A stretch of 29,883 nucleotides of DNA. Source: Candidatus Paracaedibacteraceae bacterium UBA6184. GTDB taxonomy: Bacteria > Pseudomonadota > Alphaproteobacteria > UBA6184. Numbering within the stretch: position 1 is the first letter of the stretch; the number at the start of each line of letters is the position of its first letter. Below are positions 22,142 to 29,146 of the stretch, in pieces. The DNA is taken from assembly GCA_002422845.1 (NCBI GenBank), contig DITM01000075.1, positions 1 to 29,883 on the forward strand, in the 5' to 3' direction. The position numbers and the translations under genes were made by a program. The notes beneath the pieces are model-generated. The model worked only from the letters and a program-made list of their open reading frames with translations, searched no databases and was not told where the DNA came from.

Positions 22142-22675
22142 ATGAATACTAAAGAATGGGCTGAAAAACTAAAGGGTGAGGTCGATCCGTATACGCTTCG
22201 TCGCGAATTAGCTGCGGACAATATGCTAGTTCTCTGTGGTGTCTCTGACGATTTAATTGAGTCATATGGCTTTGATGACGAAGAGTTTGGCGCATATGAT
22301 GGAATAACAGTGTATATTGACCAGACAGGTATGCATAAATATAAGAAGCATAATTCTATTCCTGTTAAGGTGGAGTGGGCACCAGAAGACGATTCAGTAT
22401 CGTGGCGCATCACACCCATGGCGGATATTCCACATGAGAAATTCGACATGACTGATGGCGACGAGGTGTATTGTCGCGCCATTATTGTTCATCGTGACGA
22501 TCTTCCAAAGTCTTGTGGCAAATTGACAGAGAGTGAATTAGAGCTTGCACGGAGAATCGTTTTGTCTACGTTGTCATACCTTGAGGACGACAACCGTGAT
22601 ATTTCGGAATGTTTGGACGAGTTCAAAGATGATGAAGGTCGCGATGATATGCTGCTACAAATCCTGAAATTCTAG
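22142..22675 (+). CDS. Conserved phage/prophage protein of unknown function, 177 aa
   Basis: The first 120 residues follow a pattern I recall from many phage and prophage hypothetical proteins. It has NTKEWAEKL at the start, LVLCGVSDDLIESYG (family: VVFGASDDLxEFRG), EFGAYDG, a WxITP-like strand and DGDEVYCRAIIV. No function is known for these. The C-terminal 50 residues are acidic and helical. TAGGAGGC precedes the ATG. It ends just before promoter P9. Confidence 0.75.
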   Translation: MNTKEWAEKLKGEVDPYTLRRELAADNMLVLCGVSDDLIESYGFDDEEFGAYDGITVYIDQTGMHKYKKHNSIPVKVEWAPEDDSVSWRITPMADIPHEKFDMTDGDEVYCRAIIVHRDDLPKSCGKLTESELELARRIVLSTLSYLEDDNRDISECLDEFKDDEGRDDMLLQILKF

Positions 22676-22704
22676 TTGACAATCCCTGCCGCTTCTGCTA
22701 TTGT
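22676..22704 (+). promoter_or_regulatory. Promoter P9
   Basis: TTGACA (22676-22681) directly after the preceding stop, 17-base spacer containing GCCGC and ending TGC, TATTGT (22699-22704). The predicted start is near 22711, the first base of GGAGG before the ATG at 22721. Confidence 0.75.
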
Positions 22705-22720
22705 TCTTGTGGAGGCATTG

Positions 22721-23068
22721 ATGAAGATCCCAAATAAACCCGCATGGCTAGTACCTATCAAAACCGCACTTAAAATACTGTGGTTGAATAAAATATTCAA
22801 GTGTAAGCACTCTCTAGAACACGAGAGCTACGACCGCACCAAAAAGAATGCAGATGATGGCTGTAGTTTTGTGATTTGGCTCAGTGATTATTCATGGTTT
22901 TTGAATATATTGCTGCAAATGGCAAAATTAGAAGAGGCACCAGAGTCTGTAATTCGCTGGCTCCAATATAAATTGGACGAAGTTTATACCAAAGCAGAAA
23001 GTGGCCACACCAACTATTCTATTCAGATAAACTACGGAGAAAAAGATGACAACATTCGCGATTCTTGA
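22721..23068 (+). CDS. Hypothetical protein, 115 aa
   Basis: Not recognised. The ATG at 22721 follows GGAGG; an in-frame TTG at 22676 is the -35 box itself and is rejected. Helical, with basic N-terminal 40 residues and many Trp. The segment WLSDYSWFLNILLQMAKLEE is amphipathic rather than a clear membrane helix. It overlaps the next gene by 23 bases. Confidence 0.7.
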   Translation: MKIPNKPAWLVPIKTALKILWLNKIFKCKHSLEHESYDRTKKNADDGCSFVIWLSDYSWFLNILLQMAKLEEAPESVIRWLQYKLDEVYTKAESGHTNYSIQINYGEKDDNIRDS

Positions 23069-23702
23069 AACCAGAAAGACTATATACAATCCACAGTTAG
23101 CCAAAATCACTTACGATTACGACAAATCTATTGTGATTTTAGAGGTAACAGAAACCGGATTTCGCTATAACGGCAATGATTTTTGTGTGTGTTGTGGCAG
23201 ATCAGAGGTTCAGGACGATTTGCGCATTAAAATGGTTGGCAACCATGAAGATAACCAATTAACTCGCGACATTTATAGTAATGCGCTCCTGAATGATGGG
23301 TGGTATTTACATGAAAAACTGTCACCGGATCAGAAAAATCGTTACAAGAACGACCAAGGCGTGAAATTTGATTACAGTTTTCTAAATACTGTGCTATATT
23401 TGCTCGAAATGCACCGACCCAGACTTGGTGACTTCAGAGTCTATCCAACAGTTGATGCCGATTTGTGGTTAGAGTGGTCATGGAAAGACTGGGAAATCTC
23501 TGCCGCATTTTATTATGATGCAATTACAGATATTGAAGTATATGCGCTACATTTGCCAAGCGGTATTGCCGTTGAAACTAATTGTGGACCACTCGGTAAA
23601 TACAAATCAATGGTAAATTTGTGCAACTCAATTAAATATTATGAGAAATGTACGCGCAAACACTTGAAACGTATCCAAAAGAAAGCGAGCAAAAATGAGT
23701 AA
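23046..23702 (+). CDS. Hypothetical protein, 218 aa
   Basis: Not recognised. A CxCC cluster (CVCCGRSE, about residues 47-54) may bind a metal but no second pair is obvious. The central part contains WLEWSWKDWEISAAF, typical of a beta-rich fold. The C-terminus is basic. CGGAGAAAAAG precedes the ATG. The end overlaps the next gene by 8 bases. Confidence 0.7.
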   Translation: MTTFAILETRKTIYNPQLAKITYDYDKSIVILEVTETGFRYNGNDFCVCCGRSEVQDDLRIKMVGNHEDNQLTRDIYSNALLNDGWYLHEKLSPDQKNRYKNDQGVKFDYSFLNTVLYLLEMHRPRLGDFRVYPTVDADLWLEWSWKDWEISAAFYYDAITDIEVYALHLPSGIAVETNCGPLGKYKSMVNLCNSIKYYEKCTRKHLKRIQKKASKNE

Positions 23703-24468
23703 TTCTATTGACCCGAAAGTTGTTGTAGAGAAGCGAGCCGCACGCAAAATGGCAAACGAACACAAAACTTATGATCTTTACAACAAAGAAATTACTAGAG
23801 AAGTGCCAACTCTATATATTCTTAAAGAAAACGTTAGAGGGACAGAGGGATTTGATGGCAAACAAAACTTGGTCGCCACACTGGTTTGGTGTAAATGTGA
23901 TAAACTTTTTGCTAATAAGAAGCAGTGGCACGATTATTTTGTGAACAGTGTCAGGAAAATGGCGCGCAGGATATGCAGAAAAAATTTAGCCATGCATCAT
24001 TCTATTGTAGAGCAAGACGGTTATTGGAACTGTGTTGTGGATGCGCTTATGAACAATCTTGCAGAAAAATTTATTAAAGATTTACGCAGTTATAACATCA
24101 TGCCTGAGTTTTTGATAACTAAACAGGGCATTTATACTGCGCTGGTTTGCTTGGCGGAACAAAATAAACGCGGTTTTCTCCCGTTTCATCTTGTAAAAGA
24201 AAATAAAACGAGATTTAGTTTTTTCGAGTATGGCCGACCCAAGCCGGTTTTTGTAATTGAGAAAACAAATATGAAGTCTGCATATATGCTGCGGAGATTT
24301 CTACAGTATGCAAAACTACATAAAGAAATAATAGAATCAATAGAATCTGAGTCAATGCGCAAAATAGCTAAGTTTGTTGCGTCAAATTTTGCAGCGGTTC
24401 GCAGGTGTCACGTCGAGAAGGAAATTTTGGCGCTATATGAAAAGGAAACTCGCAATGACAAAGAGTGA
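23695..24468 (+). CDS. Hypothetical protein, 257 aa
   Basis: Not recognised. A basic, soluble, largely helical protein with several Cys and many Lys/Arg (for instance RKMARRICRKNL), which could bind nucleic acid. No enzyme motif is seen. GAGCAAAA, a weak site, precedes the ATG. It is the last sizeable gene before the second TnpB element. Confidence 0.7.
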   Translation: MSNSIDPKVVVEKRAARKMANEHKTYDLYNKEITREVPTLYILKENVRGTEGFDGKQNLVATLVWCKCDKLFANKKQWHDYFVNSVRKMARRICRKNLAMHHSIVEQDGYWNCVVDALMNNLAEKFIKDLRSYNIMPEFLITKQGIYTALVCLAEQNKRGFLPFHLVKENKTRFSFFEYGRPKPVFVIEKTNMKSAYMLRRFLQYAKLHKEIIESIESESMRKIAKFVASNFAAVRRCHVEKEILALYEKETRNDKE

Positions 24469-24488
24469 TAAACAGAAGGAGCCGCGCT

Positions 24489-24539
24489 ATGAACAAATTG
24501 CAAATGTTTGAAACAGTGTCCAAAAAATATCCACAGTGA
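24489..24539 (+). CDS. Very short reading frame at the TnpB junction, possibly a truncated gene
   Basis: An excellent ribosome site AGAAGGAG (24474-24481) lies 7 bases before an ATG that opens only 16 codons, stopping four bases before the predicted end of TnpB element copy 2. It may be the start of a gene cut off by insertion of the element. No continuation is recognisable beyond 25845. A second tiny frame at 24455-24511 overlaps it. Confidence 0.3.
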   Translation: MNKLQMFETVSKKYPQ

Positions 24540-24542
24540 ACT

Positions 24543-24590
24543 ACCCACGCGGCTGAATCCTTCTTACGAAGTCTTATTAGCAAGCGGGGT
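24543..24590 (-). ncRNA. Possible omega-RNA 3' scaffold stem, TnpB copy 2
   Basis: On the minus strand ACCCCGC (24590-24584) pairs with GCGTGGGT (24550-24543), leaving one bulged T, around 33 bases that hold a small inner hairpin (CTTCGTAAGAAG). Copy 1 keeps a stem at the same place with different bases. The 5' extent and the guide start are undetermined. Confidence 0.35.
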
Positions 24591-25793
24591 TTCCAGTTTC
24601 TCAGCCTCTATGCCGCTTGGATCTTTCGATCTGCGCAGCAAGTACTTTTTAGACGGCTCCACTGGTTTTTGTTTTGAGTCCGACTTAGCACCTAAACCAG
24701 ACTTTATTTTCATTCCTTGAGTCAAAATATTACACGCAGCATTTATGTCACGGTCGTGTATGGTTCCGCATTCGCGGCAAGTCCACGATCTATCTTTTAA
24801 TGTCAGGTTTTGATTAATGGTATTGCAAACACTACAGTTTTTACTTGATGGATACCATTTATCAATTTTTATAAGTGTTCTATCGTTCCATTCGGCTTTG
24901 TACTCCAACATTGAGAAAAATTCGCCAATGGCGACATCGCTCAATGCTTGAGCAAGTTTATGGTTTTTCATCATGTTTATCACTGCGAGAGTTTCCACAC
25001 ATATAACATCGTGGTTTTTGACGATATCGGTGGTAACTTTGCGCAAATGATCCTTGCGGACATTTGCGATTTTCTCGTGAACTAACGACAACTGCCTAAT
25101 GGCCCTTTTACGACTATTAGAACCCTTAACCTTTTTGCTAACCTGACTCTGTTTAAACTTTAATTTCTTTAATCGTAATTTCAGCGATCTAACATTCTTG
25201 TACTTTTTACCATTGCTTAGAATCGCTAAATCTTTTATACCAACATCTACACCAACACTTGAGCCTGTCGGCTCATACTGCGTGTATTCCTGTTCACAAG
25301 TCAAACTGGCAAAATATTTACCAGTAGGAGTCATTGAAATTGTTATATGTTTGATTTCACCTAAAACTTTTTGGTGAACCTTAATCGTAATTCCTTGTTT
25401 GAATTTTGGTATAAAAAGTTTGTTATCTTTAATTTTAAAGGCTTGAGGCACTGTAAAACTTTGTTTGTTTGCCTTCTTTTTAAATTTTGGAAACTTAGAT
25501 TTCTTTTGAAAAAATGAGTTATAAGCGGAATCAAGATGCCTCAAAGAAGATTGGAGTGATTGTGCGCTAACATCATTTAACCAAATATAAGAGTTATCTT
25601 TTTTTAATTGTGTCAAAGCGCTTGAACACTTTGCAAAAGTTAAACTTGTTTTTGTTTCTAAATAATTTTTATTTCTTAGGTCAAGAAAATAATTATATAT
25701 AAATCTAGAACACCCAAAATGCTGCGATAACAACACTTTTTGGTCCTTGTTTGGATATATTCTAAATTTATATGATCTAAAAATTGTCTTCAT
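24564..25793 (-). CDS. tnpB: TnpB RNA-guided nuclease, copy 2
   Basis: This 409-residue TnpB is highly similar to copy 1, with all RuvC motifs (GVDVGIKDLA, VETLAVINM, HDRDINAA) and the four zinc cysteines (CSVC, CREC) kept. The two proteins are near-identical in the centre and differ mainly in the 45-75 and 108-145 regions and in the last 20 residues, where this copy ends EAEKLETPLANKTS. The divergence at the nucleotide level, including many silent changes, means the copies separated some time ago rather than by a recent duplication. No tnpA accompanies it. Both copies look functional, so two guide specificities could coexist in one phage. Confidence 0.93.
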   Translation of the reverse strand: MKTIFRSYKFRIYPNKDQKVLLSQHFGCSRFIYNYFLDLRNKNYLETKTSLTFAKCSSALTQLKKDNSYIWLNDVSAQSLQSSLRHLDSAYNSFFQKKSKFPKFKKKANKQSFTVPQAFKIKDNKLFIPKFKQGITIKVHQKVLGEIKHITISMTPTGKYFASLTCEQEYTQYEPTGSSVGVDVGIKDLAILSNGKKYKNVRSLKLRLKKLKFKQSQVSKKVKGSNSRKRAIRQLSLVHEKIANVRKDHLRKVTTDIVKNHDVICVETLAVINMMKNHKLAQALSDVAIGEFFSMLEYKAEWNDRTLIKIDKWYPSSKNCSVCNTINQNLTLKDRSWTCRECGTIHDRDINAACNILTQGMKIKSGLGAKSDSKQKPVEPSKKYLLRRSKDPSGIEAEKLETPLANKTS

Positions 25794-25886
25794 TACAATT
25801 TTAATTATCTAAAACTATAAAATAATTTTCTTTTTTTAGAATATTTACGATAAAATTCACATTCAAAATTTTTTGTCATGGTGGTT

Positions 25887-25908
25887 GTTTCCGCTTGACA
25901 GCGGAAAC
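25887..25908 (+). repeat. Perfect inverted repeat around a -35 box
   Basis: GTTTCCGC (25887-25894) and GCGGAAAC (25901-25908) form a perfect 8-base inverted repeat whose six-base centre is exactly TTGACA. As RNA this would be a hairpin followed by GTTTTGTG, so it could be a terminator; as DNA it is an operator candidate over promoter P10. Confidence 0.8.
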
Positions 25909-25923
25909 GTTTTGTGCTAACTT
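25895..25923 (+). promoter_or_regulatory. Promoter P10, upstream of tandem pair
   Basis: TTGACA (25895-25900), 17-base spacer ending GTTTTGTGC, and TAACTT (25918-25923), a weaker -10. It lies immediately before promoter P11. Confidence 0.55.
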
Positions 25924-25926
25924 GGC

Positions 25927-25954
25927 TTGACAACGGCTGCTCACACGCTACAAT
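25927..25954 (+). promoter_or_regulatory. Promoter P11
   Basis: TTGACA (25927-25932), 16-base spacer containing CGGC and ending ACGC, TACAAT (25949-25954). The predicted start is near 25961, on AGAGGTGG that serves the ATG at 25972. Confidence 0.8.
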
Positions 25955-25971
25955 AACAGCAGAGGTGGCAA

Positions 25972-26454
25972 ATGGTACTTGTACGCGAAATATCAAACAA
26001 AAAATTATCACACATTGAGAACAAATTTCACGCCAAACGAAGTGACGCATTCAATCGATGTTTAACCTTTAAGTTTACGCTTGCAGAATTTCGACGCTGG
26101 TATATTGACACACCAGAAGTGTGCGTGTATTGTGGCATTAACTATGAAGTATTCAAAAAGGTTCGCGAGTTTGCACAAGGTTATATAGGTTATAACAAAC
26201 TTATACGGCGCTATAAAAAGTTGGTGTTTCAGACTTCAAAGGGATTAACCATTGAGCGTTTTGATGATAACCAAGGATACACACCAATTAATATTGGAAA
26301 GTGTTGTCTACATTGTCAAATGTTGAAGAACCAAGCAAAAGAAGCAGGTGTTACCGATATTAAAGAAGTTATACAGATTATACGCGCAAAAACTAAGCAA
26401 TTAATTGTGGCGCTTTTTAATGAAGGTTTTGAATTGCAAAAGGAGAAGAAATGA
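25972..26454 (+). CDS. HNH-type endonuclease-like protein
   Basis: This 160-residue protein has the zinc-bound frame of a phage HNH nuclease: CVYCG (C51, C54), then LTIERFDDNQGYTPINIGKCC, a second Cys pair CLHC (C112, C115) and QMLKN. In related proteins the central part reads TIDRIDNxxGYTxxNxxxxCxxCNxxK. Here the first position is Glu and the CN is CQ, so the active site deviates and activity is uncertain. A basic N-terminal 45 residues may bind DNA. It follows tandem promoters. Such genes are often mobile in phages, and this one sits next to a TnpB element. Confidence 0.75.
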   Translation: MVLVREISNKKLSHIENKFHAKRSDAFNRCLTFKFTLAEFRRWYIDTPEVCVYCGINYEVFKKVREFAQGYIGYNKLIRRYKKLVFQTSKGLTIERFDDNQGYTPINIGKCCLHCQMLKNQAKEAGVTDIKEVIQIIRAKTKQLIVALFNEGFELQKEKK

Positions 26455-26690
26455 AACGCCACACAACTCGCAAGCGTAATAGGCGGATTAAAAGAGTAGC
26501 GAACCGTAAGTTCGTGGCGCGAATGGAACAAGTGCTTAACAAGATGGCAGTAATAATATCTAGACCATACTTTAGTGGAAAAGTTATTGACATGATTGAT
26601 ATTACTCCAACTTTACCTATTGGGCAAATTTTTTATCAAGATATAACTGTTGAAAATAAAAGCGAAATTTCGACAACCGTGGAGGATTAA
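26451..26690 (+). CDS. Hypothetical basic protein, 79 aa
   Basis: Not recognised. The first 25 residues are extremely basic (MKRHTTRKRNRRIKRVANRK), suggesting contact with nucleic acid; the rest is a neutral, beta-prone segment. AAAGGAG lies upstream and the start overlaps the HNH gene stop by 4 bases. Confidence 0.65.
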   Translation: MKRHTTRKRNRRIKRVANRKFVARMEQVLNKMAVIISRPYFSGKVIDMIDITPTLPIGQIFYQDITVENKSEISTTVED

Positions 26691-26691
26691 A

Positions 26692-26895
26692 ATGAACTGG
26701 ATTAAAGCAACCCAAGAAAACCCGCACCCAACAAAAGAGACTCTATATTTGGTGTATCATAAGAGTCATAATTACAAGTTGTTATGGTGGAATTCAGAAG
26801 AAGAGTGTTGGGATGATGAAGATGGCGATGACTTTTATTGTAATGATGATATGGTTAGCCACTGGTGTGATTTTGAAGGACCGGCAAGAACATGA
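26692..26895 (+). CDS. DUF551-like protein, 67 aa
   Basis: The plan resembles DUF551, a small domain frequent in phages. It has an initial WIKATQENP (family WIsvxexlP), a strand LYLVYHKS (YVLVY), an aromatic-acidic middle (LLWWNSEEECW) and a closing MVSHWCDFEGP (family VTHWMPLPEPP). Function is unknown. GGAGG precedes the ATG at 26692. Confidence 0.6.
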   Translation: MNWIKATQENPHPTKETLYLVYHKSHNYKLLWWNSEEECWDDEDGDDFYCNDDMVSHWCDFEGPART

Positions 26896-27257
26896 TTAAT
26901 CTGTACGAACTACACGCGAGAGAGTTAGCCAAAATGCCCGACAACTGGGTGATGCGTCAGTGGAAAACAATGGGGCAAGACTATGGTATTATTCTCGTTA
27001 TTGGGATATGTGCGCCACGATTCGTGAGGGGAAAGCGCAAAGGTCATATTAATTTCAAAAAGGGCGACAAGACCACAGAAAGAGAAATATATTATACAAA
27101 ACAAGAACATGATCAGTGGGTTACTGATTGGGAATTCAAAACTGGGCTATGTTCAAAATGTACTGGAAGCGGCAAAGTATTTTCAAGTTGGAACATTGAA
27201 ACTGGTACAAAATGGAAGCCGTGTACAGCCTGTAAAGAAACGGGAAAGGCGCAATAA
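26892..27257 (+). CDS. Protein with DnaJ-like zinc finger, 121 aa
   Basis: The C-terminal 35 residues carry CSKCTGSGKV (C87, C90) and CTACKETGKA (C111, C114), two CxxCxGxG-like units as in the DnaJ central zinc domain and small phage zinc proteins. The first 80 residues are not recognised; they contain a hydrophobic strand (GIILVIGICAP) and a basic patch. It overlaps the previous gene by 4 bases and the next by one. Confidence 0.7.
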   Translation: MINLYELHARELAKMPDNWVMRQWKTMGQDYGIILVIGICAPRFVRGKRKGHINFKKGDKTTEREIYYTKQEHDQWVTDWEFKTGLCSKCTGSGKVFSSWNIETGTKWKPCTACKETGKAQ

Positions 27258-27697
27258 TGATTACACCTGATGGTTGGTCCGTTAAAACTTTGTGGCGCAA
27301 AAGTGATGCAAATTTTTGTGTCGAAATATCGCAGCACTGTGTTCAACATGACGACAATACGGCTCACGGCAGAGGGCCATATCGGTGGTGTGTGTATTTA
27401 TATGTATACCCAAAACACCCGTGGTTTAATGAGTTGATGCAAATTGACACAATGATGCAAGTACCACAAGAACTACAACAATACCTACATTCTTATTGTT
27501 CGTATTTTAAGAAGCACTCAGATGGGGCTAAAGTTACCAGTATTCAGATTGGCGCAGATTATGATCACTTACATGATGAGAAATATACTTACATCAAAAC
27601 TGCTTGGGATGCTACCGAAATATTTAGTGATGCGCAAGCACTTTTTGATGCGGCAAAACGCGGAATTAGTTTGACAAACCTGGATACTCCGGTATAA
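27257..27697 (+). CDS. Hypothetical protein, 146 aa
   Basis: Function not known. The protein is beta-rich with many aromatic residues (RWCVYLYVYPKHPWF) and a conserved-looking IGADYDHLHDE. It starts on the last base of the previous gene. Its last codons contain promoter P12. Confidence 0.7.
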   Translation: MITPDGWSVKTLWRKSDANFCVEISQHCVQHDDNTAHGRGPYRWCVYLYVYPKHPWFNELMQIDTMMQVPQELQQYLHSYCSYFKKHSDGAKVTSIQIGADYDHLHDEKYTYIKTAWDATEIFSDAQALFDAAKRGISLTNLDTPV

Positions 27698-27698
27698 T
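27671..27698 (+). promoter_or_regulatory. Promoter P12
   Basis: Perfect TTGACA (27671-27676), 16-base spacer, perfect TATAAT (27693-27698), placed within the end of the preceding gene. The leader to the ATG at 27737 carries a hairpin. Confidence 0.85.
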
Positions 27699-27707
27699 GA
27701 CCTATCT

Positions 27708-27723
27708 GGTTGCGGAAGCAACC
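27708..27723 (+). promoter_or_regulatory. 5' leader hairpin with GNRA tetraloop
   Basis: GGTTGC (27708-27713) pairs perfectly with GCAACC (27718-27723) around the stable tetraloop GGAA. It would lie within about three bases of the predicted transcript start and two bases ahead of AAGGAG (27725-27730), a position suited to protecting the 5' end. Confidence 0.65.
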
Positions 27724-27736
27724 CAAGGAGTGCGTC

Positions 27737-27994
27737 ATGGATACCAAAAATCACGCTGGAAGATTATATGCAGTATATCAAGTGAAGTGGACTGAGTATG
27801 AGCGAGGTTGGGGGCAGCGACCTGATGGTGAAACATACTACCCGACTAAAGAAGCCGCCGACAAGGCGATTAAGGACTACTGGGATTCTATGCCAAGCGG
27901 TAGAGCGCCAGAGTGTTATAGCAGTCCCGGAACACCTACTCTAGTTGAGGCAACCAAAGAACTTTATGACAAGGTTCACAACCATAAGGATTAA
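27737..27994 (+). CDS. Hypothetical protein, 85 aa
   Basis: Not recognised. Contains RLYAVYQVKWTEYERGWGQRPDG and PTKEAADKAIKDYW, a strand-helix pattern common in small phage proteins. Start is set by AAGGAG 6 bases upstream and by promoter P12 with its leader hairpin. Confidence 0.7.
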   Translation: MDTKNHAGRLYAVYQVKWTEYERGWGQRPDGETYYPTKEAADKAIKDYWDSMPSGRAPECYSSPGTPTLVEATKELYDKVHNHKD

Positions 27995-27995
27995 C

Positions 27996-28703
27996 ATGTA
28001 TGCAACCCTAGATCTCGCTAAAGAAGTCGCTATTCGCGTACATTCGGGTCAGTTCGATAAGTCTGGCGAACCTTATATTGAACACCCTTTTCGTGTAATG
28101 TGTATGTGTAAAACTGATGACGAGAGAATTGTTGCTGTTTTGCACGATGTTGTCGAAGATGGCGCAGAAACTATTGAATCAATTACATCTATGTTTAGGC
28201 CTGATATTGGTGCCGCAATTAACCTGTTGGCGCACCGTAAAGGTGATTCATATGTAAAATACGTTCACAAAATTAGGGTGGCTGCTGGACTCGCCCTAAT
28301 AGTAAAGCGATTCGATATTATCGACAACCTTAATTTTCATCGTATGATGAAGTTAGACAGCAATACCAGAAAACGATTACTTGTAAAGTATTATCGTGGT
28401 ATGCGTGTTTTGTCTAACAAAGAGTACACTAATAGAATTATGCAAAATATAGTTTTGCAGTGTGTTTATAAGTACGGATGGAGCGAGGATCCCGTACACT
28501 TGAGTCATGTTGGGATGATTCACGATATTCTAAACGGTAAGAAACATGTTAATATTTGGGGAAAAAAGGAAAAGTTAACGTATCGTGAAAAGTACCCAAC
28601 TTATATGGAGATGCAAGAAGGTGCCAGAAAAGAATGGGATGAATTTATTATATCGGAACTGGTTAGGACGGCAAACGAAATAATTGAAAAGGAGCCAAAA
28701 TGA
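27996..28703 (+). CDS. SpoT/MESH1-type HD hydrolase, no synthetase domain
   Basis: This 235-residue protein contains the HD hydrolase domain of RelA/SpoT enzymes, which removes the 3'-pyrophosphate of (p)ppGpp. Signatures are HSGQFDKSGEPYIEHPFRV (H16, H30), VAVLHDVVEDG with H50-D51 and the hydrolase pair E54-D55, and VKRFDIIDNL (D107, D110). The synthetase and TGS/ACT domains are absent, and a C-terminal extension of about 100 residues is not recognised. A phage hydrolase could lower host ppGpp or counter ppGpp-like toxins made by defence systems. The ATG at 27996, after AAGGA, is chosen; earlier in-frame codons lie in the previous gene. Confidence 0.87.
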   Translation: MYATLDLAKEVAIRVHSGQFDKSGEPYIEHPFRVMCMCKTDDERIVAVLHDVVEDGAETIESITSMFRPDIGAAINLLAHRKGDSYVKYVHKIRVAAGLALIVKRFDIIDNLNFHRMMKLDSNTRKRLLVKYYRGMRVLSNKEYTNRIMQNIVLQCVYKYGWSEDPVHLSHVGMIHDILNGKKHVNIWGKKEKLTYREKYPTYMEMQEGARKEWDEFIISELVRTANEIIEKEPK

Positions 28704-29128
28704 GCATATCTTCTGATGGGATTATTTGTTATGGTATTTGTTTCGGTGAAGAATTTGAGTTTCCGTTTGGTTGTGATGTAGAAGATGAAGACGGAAATCC
28801 GCTAGAGCATGAAGAGTTTGACGATTGGTATGTTGATGTTATTTTGGGGGTTGATAGTAGTGAAATGGATTATAAAGAAAAATCCGACATTATAAACAAC
28901 TCACAATTAGAACTCTGCCAACATTGTTCTTATGATTATCCAATGTATATTTTGTGTATACGCGGAACGGAACATAAGGCATGGAGAGGCGACCCAACAC
29001 TTTTAGATTTTGAAGAAATGAATAAGTTTGTGACTCCAGAGGCTGTTGCCGAGTTAAAGCGAGTCGCGAAAATAATTGATCCTGATTGTGGAGAGCCGGG
29101 ATGGTGGCTGGCTAGTCTGTATGGTTAA
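28700..29128 (+). CDS. Conserved phage protein of unknown function, 142 aa
   Basis: Resembles a phage hypothetical family that begins MSISSDGI, has a Gly/Asp/Glu-rich acidic first half, a central YPMYILCIRGT and a closing EPGWWLASLYG. Function is unknown. It overlaps the HD gene by 4 bases (ATGA). Confidence 0.75.
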   Translation: MSISSDGIICYGICFGEEFEFPFGCDVEDEDGNPLEHEEFDDWYVDVILGVDSSEMDYKEKSDIINNSQLELCQHCSYDYPMYILCIRGTEHKAWRGDPTLLDFEEMNKFVTPEAVAELKRVAKIIDPDCGEPGWWLASLYG

Positions 29129-29146
29129 CAACGAAAGGAAATAAAC

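Larger units (their letters stand above)
24543..25845 (-). mobile_element. IS200/IS605-type element, TnpB only (copy 2)
   Basis: A second tnpB-only element, in the same orientation as copy 1 about 23 kb away. Similarity to copy 1 runs from the right-end heptamer GCTGAAT (24552-24558) to about 50 bases beyond the tnpB start (near 25845). The right end is extended here to include GCGTGGGT on the minus strand, which can pair upstream. It lies between two phage genes, directly before the tandem promoters at 25895-25954. Confidence 0.6.

Noticed and set aside
25972..26454. Part of the TnpB mobile element
   Set aside because: It has its own phage-type promoters and reads away from tnpB; similarity between the two elements ends about 125 bases before it.
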